DNA from: Calliphora vicina
Lineage: Eukaryota > Arthropoda > Insecta > Diptera > Calliphoridae
DNA length: 64,000 nt
Assembly (NCBI RefSeq): GCF_958450345.1
Contig: NC_088780.1
Span: 135,298,226-135,362,225, forward strand
Direction: 5' to 3'
The position numbers and the translations under genes are program-made. This document shows positions 33,351 to 44,084 of this stretch, piece by piece (positions within the stretch are counted from its first letter, which is position 1; the number at the start of each line of letters is the position of its first letter). The notes beneath the pieces were generated by a model, which did no database searches, had not been told where the DNA came from, and saw only the letters and a program-made list of their open reading frames with translations.

Positions 33351-35060
33351 CAAAATTTGAAAAAAAATCCATCCATTGAAGTTTTAATTTTCACTTGCAT
33401 TTATAGGGAATTGTGAATTGAATTGTGTAAGAGTTTAAACAGTTTTGCCAATTCATGCAACATGAATATTACTTTTAGTTGCAACAAAACAAATATTTAT
33501 TTAAAATGTACAAAACAAATTGTTTTGTATTATTTATAAACTAAATAAATTGTTATATAGTTTCTGTATACGCAAAATGTTTATTATATTACTCTTAAGA
33601 GTTTTTAAATTGAACGTGATTGGAAATAGTATTTGATTTTTAATGGACTATAAAAATAACTATACATTAGGGGGGAGCGTTTGTATTGAGGAGAAATATG
33701 ATGTCGCTGTTCCCAACTAAAATTAAACTTTAGTTTTTTTAGCTTGTTAGAAAATATTCTAACTTTTAAAGTTTTTTTTTAAATTTTGACATAGAGTTAT
33801 TTAAATTAATTCGTTATAAACCTTTATACTGTTTTTCAAAATTCTATCTATTTCAACTTTTATTTGAATTTTTCGAAACCTGTTCAAGACAATTACAAGA
33901 TGGATAAAAAAAGAAGCCTAAAACCTATTATGTGTTTGAATATTTCTATCTGTGACCTACATTAAGTATGTGATTAATACGAATCTGTTTAGGAAGTATT
34001 ATCGTATTTTACAAGGATCTAAAGCGCACAAAATACTAATGACATTTATCACATCTCCAACTAATGCCGCGTTTTCACTGATTAACTTGATTAATATTTG
34101 GATTACTATATATCGCATGCGATAGCTATATAAAGACCTCTTTATTTAAAAAAAATCTAATTCTTTTGCAATCTACATATTGATCCAATTAATGATTAAT
34201 TATTAATCTGAGACTTACCAAAACTAGATAAATAAACTCTAGTTATTTTATCTCCTTTGTACTTGTTACAACATCGAACTAGAATTTTGTAATTCATGGA
34301 AATATAACCATATACGGACACCACTACGTGATAAAATAGAAAACAAAATGACCCGTATCTCCCAGTTTAGCCCAAAGTCAAGCACTTTTTTATGGCCCCC
34401 AAAGATTTGGGGACTCGGTGTATTTTTTGCAAAAAAGTGATAATTTTCTCAGGCTCATATCAAAGAATAAATCAAAAACCTTTCGGAATTTTGATTTATT
34501 CTTTGAGGCAAAGTTGTAGCACTTGTTATAAAGAAAAAATAAAATTGTGAACAAATAAAATCAAAAAAACTTCATCTTCAAGATCAAAATCACAAAAAAC
34601 TTTAAAAAATTCTTTGTTTTTTTACATCTGTTCCCCTGTTCAGGTCCATAGGTAGCAAACCCTTCAATATTCAAGGAAACAATTCATTAAAAAAGTGTAC
34701 CAAAGATCTCAAAAATACTCTAATCGCCCAATTTTATTTCGAGGTAAAATAATATACCAGGTTATTGTTTGAAAAAAAAAATATAAATACATTGGAATAA
34801 AAACAAACAAAAGACACGTGCACGTTTTTTTTTATCACAATAAGTAAATTGTTTGTCTCTTTACACATATTTACCGTTATAACGGGAAAAATAACCAAAA
34901 AGCAGCATTACATACATTTAACATAACCGCCTAAAGCCAGCCTTGTCGGTTAGAGTGTTAAACAACTTTAAACAACATACGAACTTCATAGGAATGATTC
35001 TTAATACCGTATAGGTAGCCGTAAAAGTGAAAAATTTCTCGAAATTTTTTTAATTTGATT
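33351..35060. other. intergenic, nothing firm
   Basis: AT-rich. A 14-bp perfect palindrome TATCGCATGCGATA is at 34111-34124. A repeat-like block with CCCCCAAAGATTTGGGGACT lies near 34395. No gene supported. Confidence 0.4.
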
Positions 35061-35062
35061 TT

Positions 35063-35788
35063 TATACCCTTCACCTTCGTGAGAAGGGTATATATAAGTT
35101 TGTCATTCCGTTTGTAATTTCTACATTTTTCATTTCCGACCCTCTAAAGTATATATCTATATTCTGGATCCTTATAGATAGCGGAGTCGATTAAGCCATG
35201 TCCGTCTGTATGTCTGTCTGTCTGTCCGTCTGTCTGTTGAAATCAATTTTCTGACGACCCCAGATATCTTCGGGATCCAAATCTTCAATAATTCTGTCAG
35301 ACATGCTTTCGAGAATTTTGCTATTTAAAATCAGCAAAATCGGTCCACAAATGGCTGGGATATGAGGAAAAAACCAAGATAACCTCGATTTTTGACCTAT
35401 ATCTGGATTACTAAGCCATTAATATAGACAATATGGATATCTAATGATAGATATTTCAAAGACATTTGCAACGACGTATATAAGACCATAGTAAGATGGA
35501 CCTACAATGGGTCAAAATCGGAATTTTTTAACCCGATTTTTTTTTTCACAAAAAAAAAATTTAAAAAACAACAAAAAAAAATTTTAAAATTTAAAAAAAT
35601 TTACAAAAAAAGAAAAATTTAAAAATTTAAAATATCAATCGAAAATTTTTTTTTTACAAAAAATGAAAAAAAACAACTGGAAAAAAAATTAAATTTTGTT
35701 TACCTAAAAATATTTAAAATTTTTAAGTATAATTTGGTGAAGGGTATATAAGATTCGGCACAGCCGAATATAACACTCTTACTTGTTT
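35063..35788 (+). mobile_element. complete DINE-1/mini-me-like element
   Basis: 5' TTATACCCTTCACCTTCGTG then GAGAAGGGTATATATAAG. GTCTGTCTGTCCGTCTGTCT at about 35212-35235. 3' GGTGAAGGGTATATAAG, hairpin ATTCGGC-aca-GCCGAAT at 35753-35769, and the tail CTCTTACTTGTT. ATACCCTTCACC at the 5' end and GGTGAAGGGTAT near the 3' end are subterminal inverted repeats. About 726 bp, non-coding, very similar to the copy at 37047. Confidence 0.85.
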
Positions 35789-35830
35789 TTTCTTTAGTTC
35801 ATCTATGCTATCTAGTACAAAAATAATATA

Positions 35831-35912
35831 AACATGTAATAGAGCTATATTCGGCTGTGCCGAATCTTATATACCCTTCACCAAATTGTACTTTTTGAAG
35901 GGTATAACAACA
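35831..35912 (-). mobile_element. DINE-1-like 3'-end fragment (reverse)
   Basis: AACATGTAATAGAGCTATAT, hairpin ATTCGGC-tgt-GCCGAAT, then TTATATACCCTTCACCAAAT, ending after a short GAAGGGTATAAC. Only about 80 bases remain. It lies head-on against the preceding complete copy, separated by about 40 bases. Confidence 0.75.
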
Positions 35913-35914
35913 AA

Positions 35915-36730
35915 GAAGTACAAATTTAAAGTATCATATTTTTTGATACATATAAATATTACTATGCAGTTTAAATATCTGCTACATTTAACTCTAAGAA
36001 AACGTTTCTTTTCAATTTCATTTTGTTCTTGCCGTTTATAAATTTTAACAAACTTTATAGAATTTGGTGAAATTAATTTTCATTTAAGTAAGTGGCAAAT
36101 AAATACTCATATTCAAATTATACTTAAAGTCTTAAGCATCAGCGTAAATATGAGAAAATTTTGTTAAAGTAGCGTTCTAATACTTATAAATTCACCACAG
36201 TAATTGCAGTTTCTACGGTTTCAACGGCGCAATGAAAGAAAAGATTCTCAATTACAATATTACGCTTTTGCTGTTTCAACTTTTGTTGCAACCATTGTCG
36301 TCATCATCATCATTACCAGCATCAAACAAACAGCCACACACCAGCATCTTCAGCACCAGTACCACTGGAACTTCCCCTGGCGAAAACAAAAAACTTACAC
36401 ACAGATACTTTATGCATGCACTAAGCCAAACAAACCATCTATCTACTCAAGGAAGTTAAATAACAAAACTTTAGGAGGTACAAATATGTATAAGAAGCAT
36501 AGACAAAAAATTAATACTCGATTACCCAGCAGTTCTTGAAACTGAATAAGAATTACAAGTAGTTAAACACCAATTCACTAGCAAAGCTTTTGTAGTAAAT
36601 AGCGTTATTTGAATTTTAACTATAGATTATTTTCATTCTGATGCCTACAAAAGCATCAGAGCATTTAAATCTACGAGCTGCTTTTCTTATTTATCCAGAT
36701 TTCCTTTCAATGTTCAAGTTTTACTTATAC
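35915..36730. other. intergenic with an uncertain small ORF
   Basis: At 36204-36539 and 36232-36459 two overlapping plus-strand frames are open. The second begins MKEKILNYNITLLLFQLLLQ, which looks like a signal peptide, followed by a Ser/Thr-rich 50-residue tail. No known domain, no obvious promoter, and the CAT/CAC-rich composition could produce open frames by chance. I do not call it a gene. Confidence 0.3.
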
Positions 36731-36732
36731 TA

Positions 36733-36966
36733 CACAGAAAAAATTATATTTCAATTCAAATATATATCACATATTGAACTGGTTTCAATTATTTTATAAT
36801 TGAATCAAGTATTAATGTGCTTCAAAACTCAAAATACAATAGAAAATATCAGAAAATTTTGTTTTTGAGCACATGAATACTTGATTCAATTATAAAATAA
36901 TTGAAACCATTTCAATATGTGATATATATTTGAATTGAAACGGTTTAAGAAATAGTTTTTTCTGTG
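36733..36966. mobile_element. 234-bp palindromic MITE
   Basis: Starts CACAGAAAAAATTATATTTC; the right end reverse complemented starts CACAGAAAAAACTATTTC. After a short indel the arms match closely for about 80 bases, through CAATTCAAATATATATCACA and TTTATAATTGAATCAAGTAT. Almost the whole element is a hairpin. No ORF and no sure target duplication. Confidence 0.8.
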
Positions 36967-37046
36967 TACTGTCTAATGGCTTTGGAAACATTGTGACGAT
37001 TTACCTTCTGATATTTTGCTATTTTTTTGAAAGTTCATATTGGATT

Positions 37047-37735
37047 TTTTTATACCCTTCACCTTCGTGAGAAGGGTATATATAAGTTTGTCATTCCGTT
37101 TGTAATTTCTACATTTTTCATTTCCGACCCTATAAAGTATATATATTCTGGATCCTTATAGATATCGGAGTCGATTAAGCCATGTCCGTCTGTCTGTCTG
37201 ACCGTCTGTCTGTCTGTTGAAATCAATTTTCTGAAGACCCCAGATATCTTCGGGATCCAAATCTTCAATAATTCTGTCAGACATGCTTTCGAGAATTTTC
37301 CTATTTAAAATCAGCAAAATCGGTCCACAAATGGCTGAGATATGAGGAAAAAACCAAGACAACCTCGATTTTTTACCTATTTTTGACCTATATCTGGATT
37401 ACTAAGGCATTATATAGACAATATGGATATCTAATGATAGATATTTCAAAGACATTTGCAACGTATATAAGAACATAGTAAGTTGGACCTAAAATGGGTC
37501 AAAATCGGAAAAAAAAATTTTAACTCGAATTTTTTTTTTAAGAAAAAAAAAATTTAAAAGACAAAAAAAAAATTTTTTTAAAATTTAAAATTTAAAATAA
37601 CAATCGAAAAAACTTTTTTTCCAAAAAATTAAAAAATTAAATTTTGTTTACCTAAAAATATTTAAAATTTTAAGGTACAATTTGGTGAAGGGTATATAAG
37701 ATTCGGCACAGCCGAATATAGCACTCTTGCTTGTT
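37047..37735 (+). mobile_element. complete DINE-1/mini-me-like element
   Basis: Same architecture as 35063-35788: TATACCCTTCACCTTCGTGA start, GTCTGTCTGTCTGACCGTCT tract at about 37186, GGTGAAGGGTATATAAG, ATTCGGC-aca-GCCGAAT hairpin at about 37701-37717 and a CTCTTGCTTGTT tail. Differences from the 35-kb copy are scattered substitutions and small A/T-run length changes. ORFs on the minus strand across the GTCY tract are artefacts. Confidence 0.85.
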
Positions 37736-37871
37736 TTAAAATATTTTAATATTTTTTCACGTACTTTTTTCCGGTGACCATTTTGACCGAAATAATTATT
37801 GAAAATTAATGATTTAGAAAAGATCTGATATCTGACATATTTTTAACAGCTAACTTGATTAAAAATAATAA

Positions 37872-38834
37872 CACGGTGCTACGATGGAAAAAAACTTGGA
37901 AAACAACCTAGCGTGGGTTATAGGTCTTGCTGAGTACATTACAAATTGTGTCAAAATATTTCAAAAACACCCTCAAATTCAGATGTTATTCTGATAAAAC
38001 CGTTTTCAGTGATGTTCGTCAACTTATCGATCTGTAACTCAGTCAGTTTTTGTCCGACATTAAATTAGTTAACGGGTTTGGAACTGATTAAGCTTTAAAA
38101 CTACGTGCAGTTTTTTATACATTTGTAAGTTATAAGTATTGTTTTTCTTAAGAATATCTAAAAGAAAAACAAAATTTATGAACTTTTTTGATTTTAGTCG
38201 CTTTTCATTGATTATTTTGATATGAATGTTTATAAAAATATAGGAAATTTAGTTCTTAATAAAACATGTTTTTAATTTTTCAAATCGGATGAAAATTGTA
38301 AAAGTTATTCAACTTTTAATTAACACCATTTTTAGTATTTTCTCCCCCAGCGCATATGAATAAAAAAAAAAACAAAAATAAATATTTGTAAAATTTTGAA
38401 TTTAAAAGGTAAATTTTTTTGAAAAAGTTTAATAACTTTTGCAAATATAAACCGATATTAATAAGTAGTATCTCGTTGTCTTTAAAACAGTGTGCAATAA
38501 AAGTTAGTTTTCATAGAAAAAAATTAAAATAACTATTGTTGAATTTGAAAAATTGCGAAAAAAAAAATGTTAAACATTCTATAATAACTTAAACAATTTC
38601 TTGGAATATTGTAATATAATTGTTTAAAAGTTTGAAATCGGTCTAAAAATGTGTGAGTTAGAGGTACTAAGTACTACGACCTACCCTAAAATAGTTTTTT
38701 TTCAAAATAACTCATAATTTTGAGGGTGTTTCAAAATCTTTGTAAACAGTTTTAGTATATCCTCACTTAGGCCTATAACCCCCATTAGGTGGTTTTTCAA
38801 GTTTCGGCCAAAAGTGTCATTTTGTAGCAGAGTG
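37872..38834. mobile_element. 963-bp element with long imperfect inverted ends
   Basis: Left CACGGTGCTACGATGG and, reverse complemented, right CACTCTGCTACAAAATG. Both continue with AAAACTTG, then a GGTTATAGG block, then ACACCCTCAAA and TTATT within about 150 bases. TAA flanks both sides. A partial inverted copy (left half) is at 41945-42400. The CAC start and TAA flank would suit a CMC- or Harbinger-like element, but no transposase is present and the superfamily is unproven. Confidence 0.55.
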
Positions 38835-38904
38835 TAATTAGTTGGACCATGGATAAGTTTTGGATGGAATAATGTTTATAGTTTTTTCTTGACTCACTTT
38901 TTAA

Positions 38905-39005
38905 CCTCACACTGTAACCAGCTAGATAGCTAGTAAGTCCGCTATATTCCATTCCTTGACTATTTGGGCCAGCTATCAGACAGGCTGTTTGTAATCTATG
39001 AACGC
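38905..39005. repeat. short dispersed repeat
   Basis: TTGACTATTTGGGCCAGCTA, then CAGACAGGCTGTTTGTAATC, matches 63222-63262 (TTGACTACTTTGGACCAGCT, TTAGACAGTCTCTTTGTAAT) in the same orientation. Probably a fragment of one unidentified element. Confidence 0.5.
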
Positions 39006-39009
39006 TCAA

Positions 39010-39895
39010 TTCATCCCCTTGCTTAGGACAAGCACTTGTTTAAAAATAATTAGTCACTTAGTTAACTAGGATAGATAAATTCAAGATTTCTGCAAATTGC
39101 TGAATTTGTAAAAACGAAACAATATCTACAGTGGACTCAAAGCTGTGTTGTTTAAAAGGCAATGTAAGCTATTGCTACATTTAATACTGCAAGGCATATG
39201 CAGTTATTTTTCAATGCAACAACAGATGATGTTTTTTTTTTCCTATAAGTTGGCTGACTGACTGAGTGACTAACTGACTGACTGACTAGCTGTTTGCCTG
39301 TACACTTAGTATGACTGACTATAACGAAATGCTTTTGCAAAAATATAATCTTGGGAATTTTTTTCCAGCGAAAATAATAAAAATAACTTTATGCACTTTT
39401 CTACATTATTGCATAGAAAAATGCTAGTGGCAACTAAAGAAAATATAACTTCATTGTAAAAATCAAAAACAGAGACAAAGAAGAAAATAACACACATACA
39501 TATCAGCTAAATAAAAGTGAAAGTGATAAAGGAATAAATAAATATGAAATCAAAAGAATTATGATGAATTTTATTCAAAGAGCATAAATGGAAAAGCCGA
39601 AGAGTAAAGAGAGTGATTTTCTTTAAACTAATATAAAGTCAGTGTTGTCATGTTAATGGAGAATTTTTTATTTTCCCAATTGGGAATGCAAATTCGACTT
39701 TGGTGACATGTGGATTTGATGGTGATTTAAACTGAATGTTGGAGATTTTTAGGGGAATTTCCAAAATACAATTTTAACGAATATACATTTTTAAGAATGG
39801 CTCCTCTTACAAAATAACTTTTTTTATATAATTTCTGTACGCTGATCACAAATATGGCAAACAGCTTGAACTCGTTCCTGCAGTTTTCGAGATAT
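39010..39895. other. intergenic, nothing recognised
   Basis: AT-rich with a short GACTGACTGA-type run at about 39252-39285. No gene supported. Confidence 0.4.
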
Positions 39896-39899
39896 TTTC

Positions 39900-40121
39900 A
39901 CTTAAATAAACCAATTTTTTAACATTTTACTTCAAGAAAATACCCGAGGTGTCCTATTTTGAGGACTCTTGGTCGCGCCCATGGTGAGCCCATGAGGTTT
40001 AAGTTAAAAAATTGAACTCGACAACACTTCCTCTTTGTGAGTGTGAAATTTCATTCAAATCGAACTTACCGTTCAGAAGTTACATATTTATTTTCCTCTA
40101 TTTTTTTTCTATACCAATGTG
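39900..40121. repeat. repeat ending in CAATGTG, CACTGTG family
   Basis: ACCCGAGGTGTCCTATTTTG, TGAGCCCATGAGGTTTAAG, ACACTTCCTCTTTGTGAGTG and GAAATTTCATTCAAATCG match 17290-17400. The terminus is ATACCAATGTG, CAATGTG at 40115-40121, one base off the family end, followed by agtta. Confidence 0.6.
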
Positions 40122-40155
40122 AGTTATTGCAAAATAATAATTGTAAAATTATTTA

Positions 40156-40418
40156 GGCCCTAATTTTGTAAATCACGTCACCAAATTGATATTTATGTGC
40201 AAAGCAAAAACAACAATTCACACATTTCAAAAATTTGTTTTTGTTTTATGTACAAATTGTGAACCAAACAAACGCACAAAAATTCAAGCGTTGATTTGCC
40301 TTTCATAATTTGAAAATTGTGTACACAAAACAAAAACAAATTTTTAAAATGTGTGAATTGTTGTTTTTGCTTTGCACATAAACATCACTTTGGTGACGTG
40401 ATTTACAAAATTAGGGCC
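40156..40418. mobile_element. 263-bp Tourist/Harbinger-like MITE with TTA duplication
   Basis: Starts GGCCCTAATTTTGTAAATCA and ends with its reverse complement. The arms are about 105 bases with only a few mismatches (for example ATTGATATTTATG against AGTGATGTTTATG). TTA occurs immediately outside both ends (40153-40155 and 40419-40421). Long near-perfect inverted repeats, GGCCCT start and 3-bp TTA duplication fit Tourist-like PIF/Harbinger MITEs. Non-coding. Confidence 0.85.
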
Positions 40419-40747
40419 TTAGTTTATGTGGTAATCAAAGAAACTTAAATAAATTAGTTGTGTTAAACTGCTGACAATAAAAATTCGAATTTTGCAATTA
40501 ACTACATAATCCTGCAAACATCCTTAAATATTAAACTGAAAAATGCTTTCAGCTAGTTGCTAAACTTCCGTAGATTTTAAAACCATAATCTGTTTATAAC
40601 TATTTCAATTAAATTCCACATTCCTGAAATAAAACTGTAAAAAAACATGACCTTCTGTGAATACATAAAAGTGGAAATATTTCGAAAACCGCATATACGA
40701 TTCTAAAATGTTTGCCACATTTGTGATTCAGCGTGCCAAAATTATAT

Positions 40748-41505
40748 AAAAACAAGTAAAAGTATTACAATCGGCTGTACCGATCTTGTATACCCACTAT
40801 CAAATAAAAAATAAAATATTTTTCTAATATAGGGATTTTTGGGGGTTTGGGTGAATTATGCATCGATCCTCAAAAAAGTTGGCGGAAAGATTTAGATTCA
40901 TACAAAACTTGTTTACGACCAATTTATTAATAGACAATTATGAATGTTCATGTCATTTTCTAAGGGGCACCTTTGTGCAAAATTTAAATAATCAACATAT
41001 TTGAGGAGCCGCAGAGCAAATGGTTTATTTAATATTATTATATATTTATACGTTTTGTTTTTAAATTTTCACTAATTTTTTGCAAACAAATGGTCCAACT
41101 TCAAGATGCCATAAAATTTAAATTCGAGCTAACTTTTCAAAACAGTTTTTTCAGTTGGCAGTTTTGTCAAGTTAATGGTGAACATTCATTTCCAATTGGA
41201 GTTGTTGAGACTGGCGGCGATGACCCGAAATTTTTTGCATAGTGTAATTCCGAAAATCAATTTAACGTCCATAAATCTCTTAAAAATGTTGGTATACACA
41301 TAAAATATAACAGAAATAACTTTTATATAGAGTCATAAGTGGTCATATGTAGCTCTCATATAAGGCCCTCTTCCGAAAATCACTCACGAATATAAATTAT
41401 TGTAATTTTAAAAGAAAAATGGTCTTGCTCATTTACTTTGTGGAGGGTATTATATGGTCATGCTTGGCCGACCATACTTTGATAACTGGGGAGTTTTGGG
41501 TATAA
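40748..41505 (-). repeat. two DINE-like end fragments
   Basis: 40748-40800 has AACAAGTAAAAGTATTACAA and the hairpin ATCGGC-tgta-CCGAT followed by TGTATACCCACTATC, a third hairpin variant. 41335-41495 has TAGCTCTCATATAAGGCCCT and TATTATATGGTCATGC-TTGGCCGACCATA, the second-subfamily end in reverse. The middle is not recognisable. Confidence 0.5.
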
Positions 41506-41944
41506 AAAAAATATTTTTGAGGGTAAGACTAGAAAAAAACAAGTAAGAGGGCTATATTCGGCTGTGCCGAATCTTATATACCCTTCACCAAATTATACTT
41601 AAAAATATTTTTATTTAATTTCTTTTTCACAAATTTTTTTTTTGTACAAAGAAATTTTGACAAAAAAAATATTTTGACGAAAAAAAAATCGGGTAAAAAA
41701 ATATTTTTCCCGATTTTAACCCATTGTAGGTCCAACCTACTATAGCCTAATATACATCGTTGCAATGGACCTTGAAATATCTATCATTAGATATCCATAT
41801 TGTCCATATTAATGACTTAGTAATCCAGATTAGTGTTTATAAACCGGTTAACCGATTTTTCTTCGAAATGTCGGTTTTTTACGAACCGGTTAAATTGAAA
41901 TGTTGATTTTTGGTTAACCAGTTTATCCGGTTTATATCAAAATA

Positions 41945-42400
41945 TTGTTAATTAAAAGTTGAATAACTTTTACAATTTTAATCCGATTTCAATAATTAAA
42001 AACATGTTTTATTAAGAACTAAATTTCCTATATATGTTGGTATAAAGTTTTATAAACTTTCATATCAAAATAAGCAATGAAAAGCGACTAAAATCAAAAA
42101 AGTTGATAAATTTTGTTTTTCTTTTAGATATTGTTAAGAAAAACAATACTTATAACTTACAAATGTATAAAAAAACTGCACGTAGTTTTAAAGCGTGATC
42201 AGTTTTCTTTCCAATCCCGTTAACTAATTTAAAGTCGGACAAAAACTGACTAAGTTACAGAGCGATAAACGGTTTTTTCTGAATAACTTCTGAATTTGAG
42301 GGTGTTTTTGAAATATTTTGACACAATTTGTAATGTACTCAGCAAGACCTATAACCCACGCTAGGTCGTTTTCCAAGTTTTTTTCCATCGTAGCACCGTG
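41945..42400. repeat. partial inverted copy of the 37872 element
   Basis: Reverse complement of 37872-38330: CCATCGTAGCACCGTG at the right corresponds to CACGGTGCTACGATGG, and TACAAATGTATAAAAAAACTGC corresponds to GCAGTTTTTTATACATTTGTA. It lies inside the nested hAT-like block. Confidence 0.8.
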
Positions 42401-42688
42401 TTATTAATCATTTCGTTCGTTTAGTGTACAAACGTGCTAAGTTCCTTTTCAGAAATATTGCTGCAGAGAAAAATTACTTTCTAAAATCCTTGATTTTAAA
42501 TATTTTTGCAATTTTTAATGCAGTTTTATTACTTATTTGGTATGATTTATAATGACAAATAAACGCATTTAAGAAGAAGTGCGATTGCATTATATAGGTA
42601 CTTTTTTGGGACTTCGAACATTTTCTGTTTCATATCATAAAGTTGTGGTAATAATAAATTTAAAAATTATCAAATCTTTAATTTAAAA

Positions 42689-43432
42689 AACAAGTAAGGA
42701 AGTATGGTCGGTCAAGCCCGACCATATAATACCCTACACTAAGTAAAAGAGAAAAACATTTTTCTTTTAAAATTTAAATAATTTATATTTTTGAGTGATT
42801 TTCGGAAGTGGGCCTTATATGGGGGCTATGACCAATTATGGACCGATCACCATGAAATTAGGTCGTGTGATTTATGTCTATATAAAAGTTATTTATGATG
42901 TATTTTGTGTGTATACCAACATTTTTAAGCGATTTATGCACGTTAAAGCGATTTTCGGAAGCGGGTCTATATGGGAGCTATGACTAATTATGGACCGATC
43001 GTAACAAAATTTGGTGACATGAATTTTGTGTATATAAAACTTATTTAGAGCGGAATTTGTGGAGATACATATATAAATTAAACATTTATGACCGATAAAG
43101 TCCAATTTTGGGAGGACATTTGTATGGGGGCTAGGTGAAATAATGAACCAATTTCAGCCAGTTTCAATAGGCTTGGTCCTTGAGCCGAGAAAATAATATG
43201 TACCAAATTTCATCGAAATATCTTCAAAATTGCGACCTGTACTCTGCGCACAAGGTTTACATGGACAGCCAGCCAGCCAGCCGACCAGACGGACGGACGG
43301 ACATCGTTTAATCGACTCAGAAAGTGATTCTAAGTGGATCGGTATACTTTAAGGTGGGTGTTAGACCAATATTTTTGGGCGTTACAAACATCTGCACAAA
43401 CGCATTATACCCTCCCCACTATGGTGGTGTTC
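42689..43432 (-). mobile_element. second-subfamily DINE-like element, complete
   Basis: Begins AACAAGTAAGGAAG. Perfect 9-bp-arm hairpin TATGGTCGG (42703-42711) and CCGACCATA (42718-42726), then TAATACCCTACACTAAGT. Inside are the GGGAGCTATGACTAATTATG blocks and a CAGCCAGCCAGCCGACCAGA-GGACGGACGGAC tract (reverse of GTCY) at 43268-43303. Ends CGCATTATACCCTCCCCACT. About 744 bp. Confidence 0.8.
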
Positions 43433-44084
43433 TGAGTTTACACTTTTTTGTAGAATTTTAATGAGTAATAAAACTAGTATATATTTATACTCAATTCCGT
43501 TTGACTGAGGCAATAATTTTGAAATTTTTACAAAATAAAATGAACTAGCAATCTGGCATATTTATAGTTATTATATATTAACCATTCCTGACTACAAAAA
43601 ACAAATTTTTAAGCTATATATCCTGTATTGTTTAAACTTTTCAAATAATTCCTTTCAATGTCGGTTAACCGGTTTAACTGGTTTTTTCAACGTTGGTTAA
43701 CCGAAAAACCGGTTTTTTAAAAAGGCCAATTTTCGGTTAACCGACAAACCAGTTTTTTAAAAAATCGAGGTTGTCCCGGATTTTTTCTTATATCTCAGCC
43801 ATTTGTGGGACGATTTTGGCGATTTCAAATAGCAACCGAGCCGGAAGAATTCCCGATATATTGATGTATGAATCATGTATATAAGTTATTTGGGGGCTAC
43901 GGAAAGTTGATTTCAACATACAGATGGACATACGAACATGGCTATATCGACTTCGCTATCTATAATGATCCAGAATATACATATTTACTTTGTGGGGTTG
44001 CAAATGAAAAATGTAGAAATTACAAACGGAATGACAAACTTATATATACCCTTCCCACTCATGGCGAAGGGTATAAAAAAGATT

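Larger units (their letters stand above)
41831..43761. mobile_element. hAT-like element with AACCGGTTAACC ends, nested
   Basis: The left side begins TAGTGTTTATAAACCGGTTA. Within 110 bases of each side are several CGGTTAACCG and AAACCGGTT blocks in inverted arrangement (41842-41935 and 43664-43756). TAGTGTTTA plus ACCGGTT wording is common at hAT ends. The right end has lost the matching terminus, and no transposase is visible. Confidence 0.5.
41538..44080 (-). mobile_element. DINE-1-like element split by nested insertions
   Basis: Outer parts at 41538-41830 and about 43762-44080 form one reversed element. The first part has AACAAGTAAGAGGGCTATAT, the ATTCGGC-tgt-GCCGAAT hairpin and the block ending GACTTAGTAATCCAGAT. 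The second part resumes with AAATCGAGGTTGTCCCGG, in other copies only about 10 bases after ATCCAGAT, and ends at ACAAACTTATATATACCCTT and GGCGAAGGGTATAAAAAA. About 1.93 kb of other sequence separates them. Confidence 0.75.

Noticed and set aside
36204..36539. Small ORF with a signal-peptide-like start
   Set aside because: No promoter, no domain, two overlapping frames equally open, simple-sequence composition. Kept only as a note.
37868..38838. TAA on both sides as a proven 3-bp target duplication
   Set aside because: The partial copy at 42400 also has AATAA outside the same end, so the flank may belong to the element or to a target preference.
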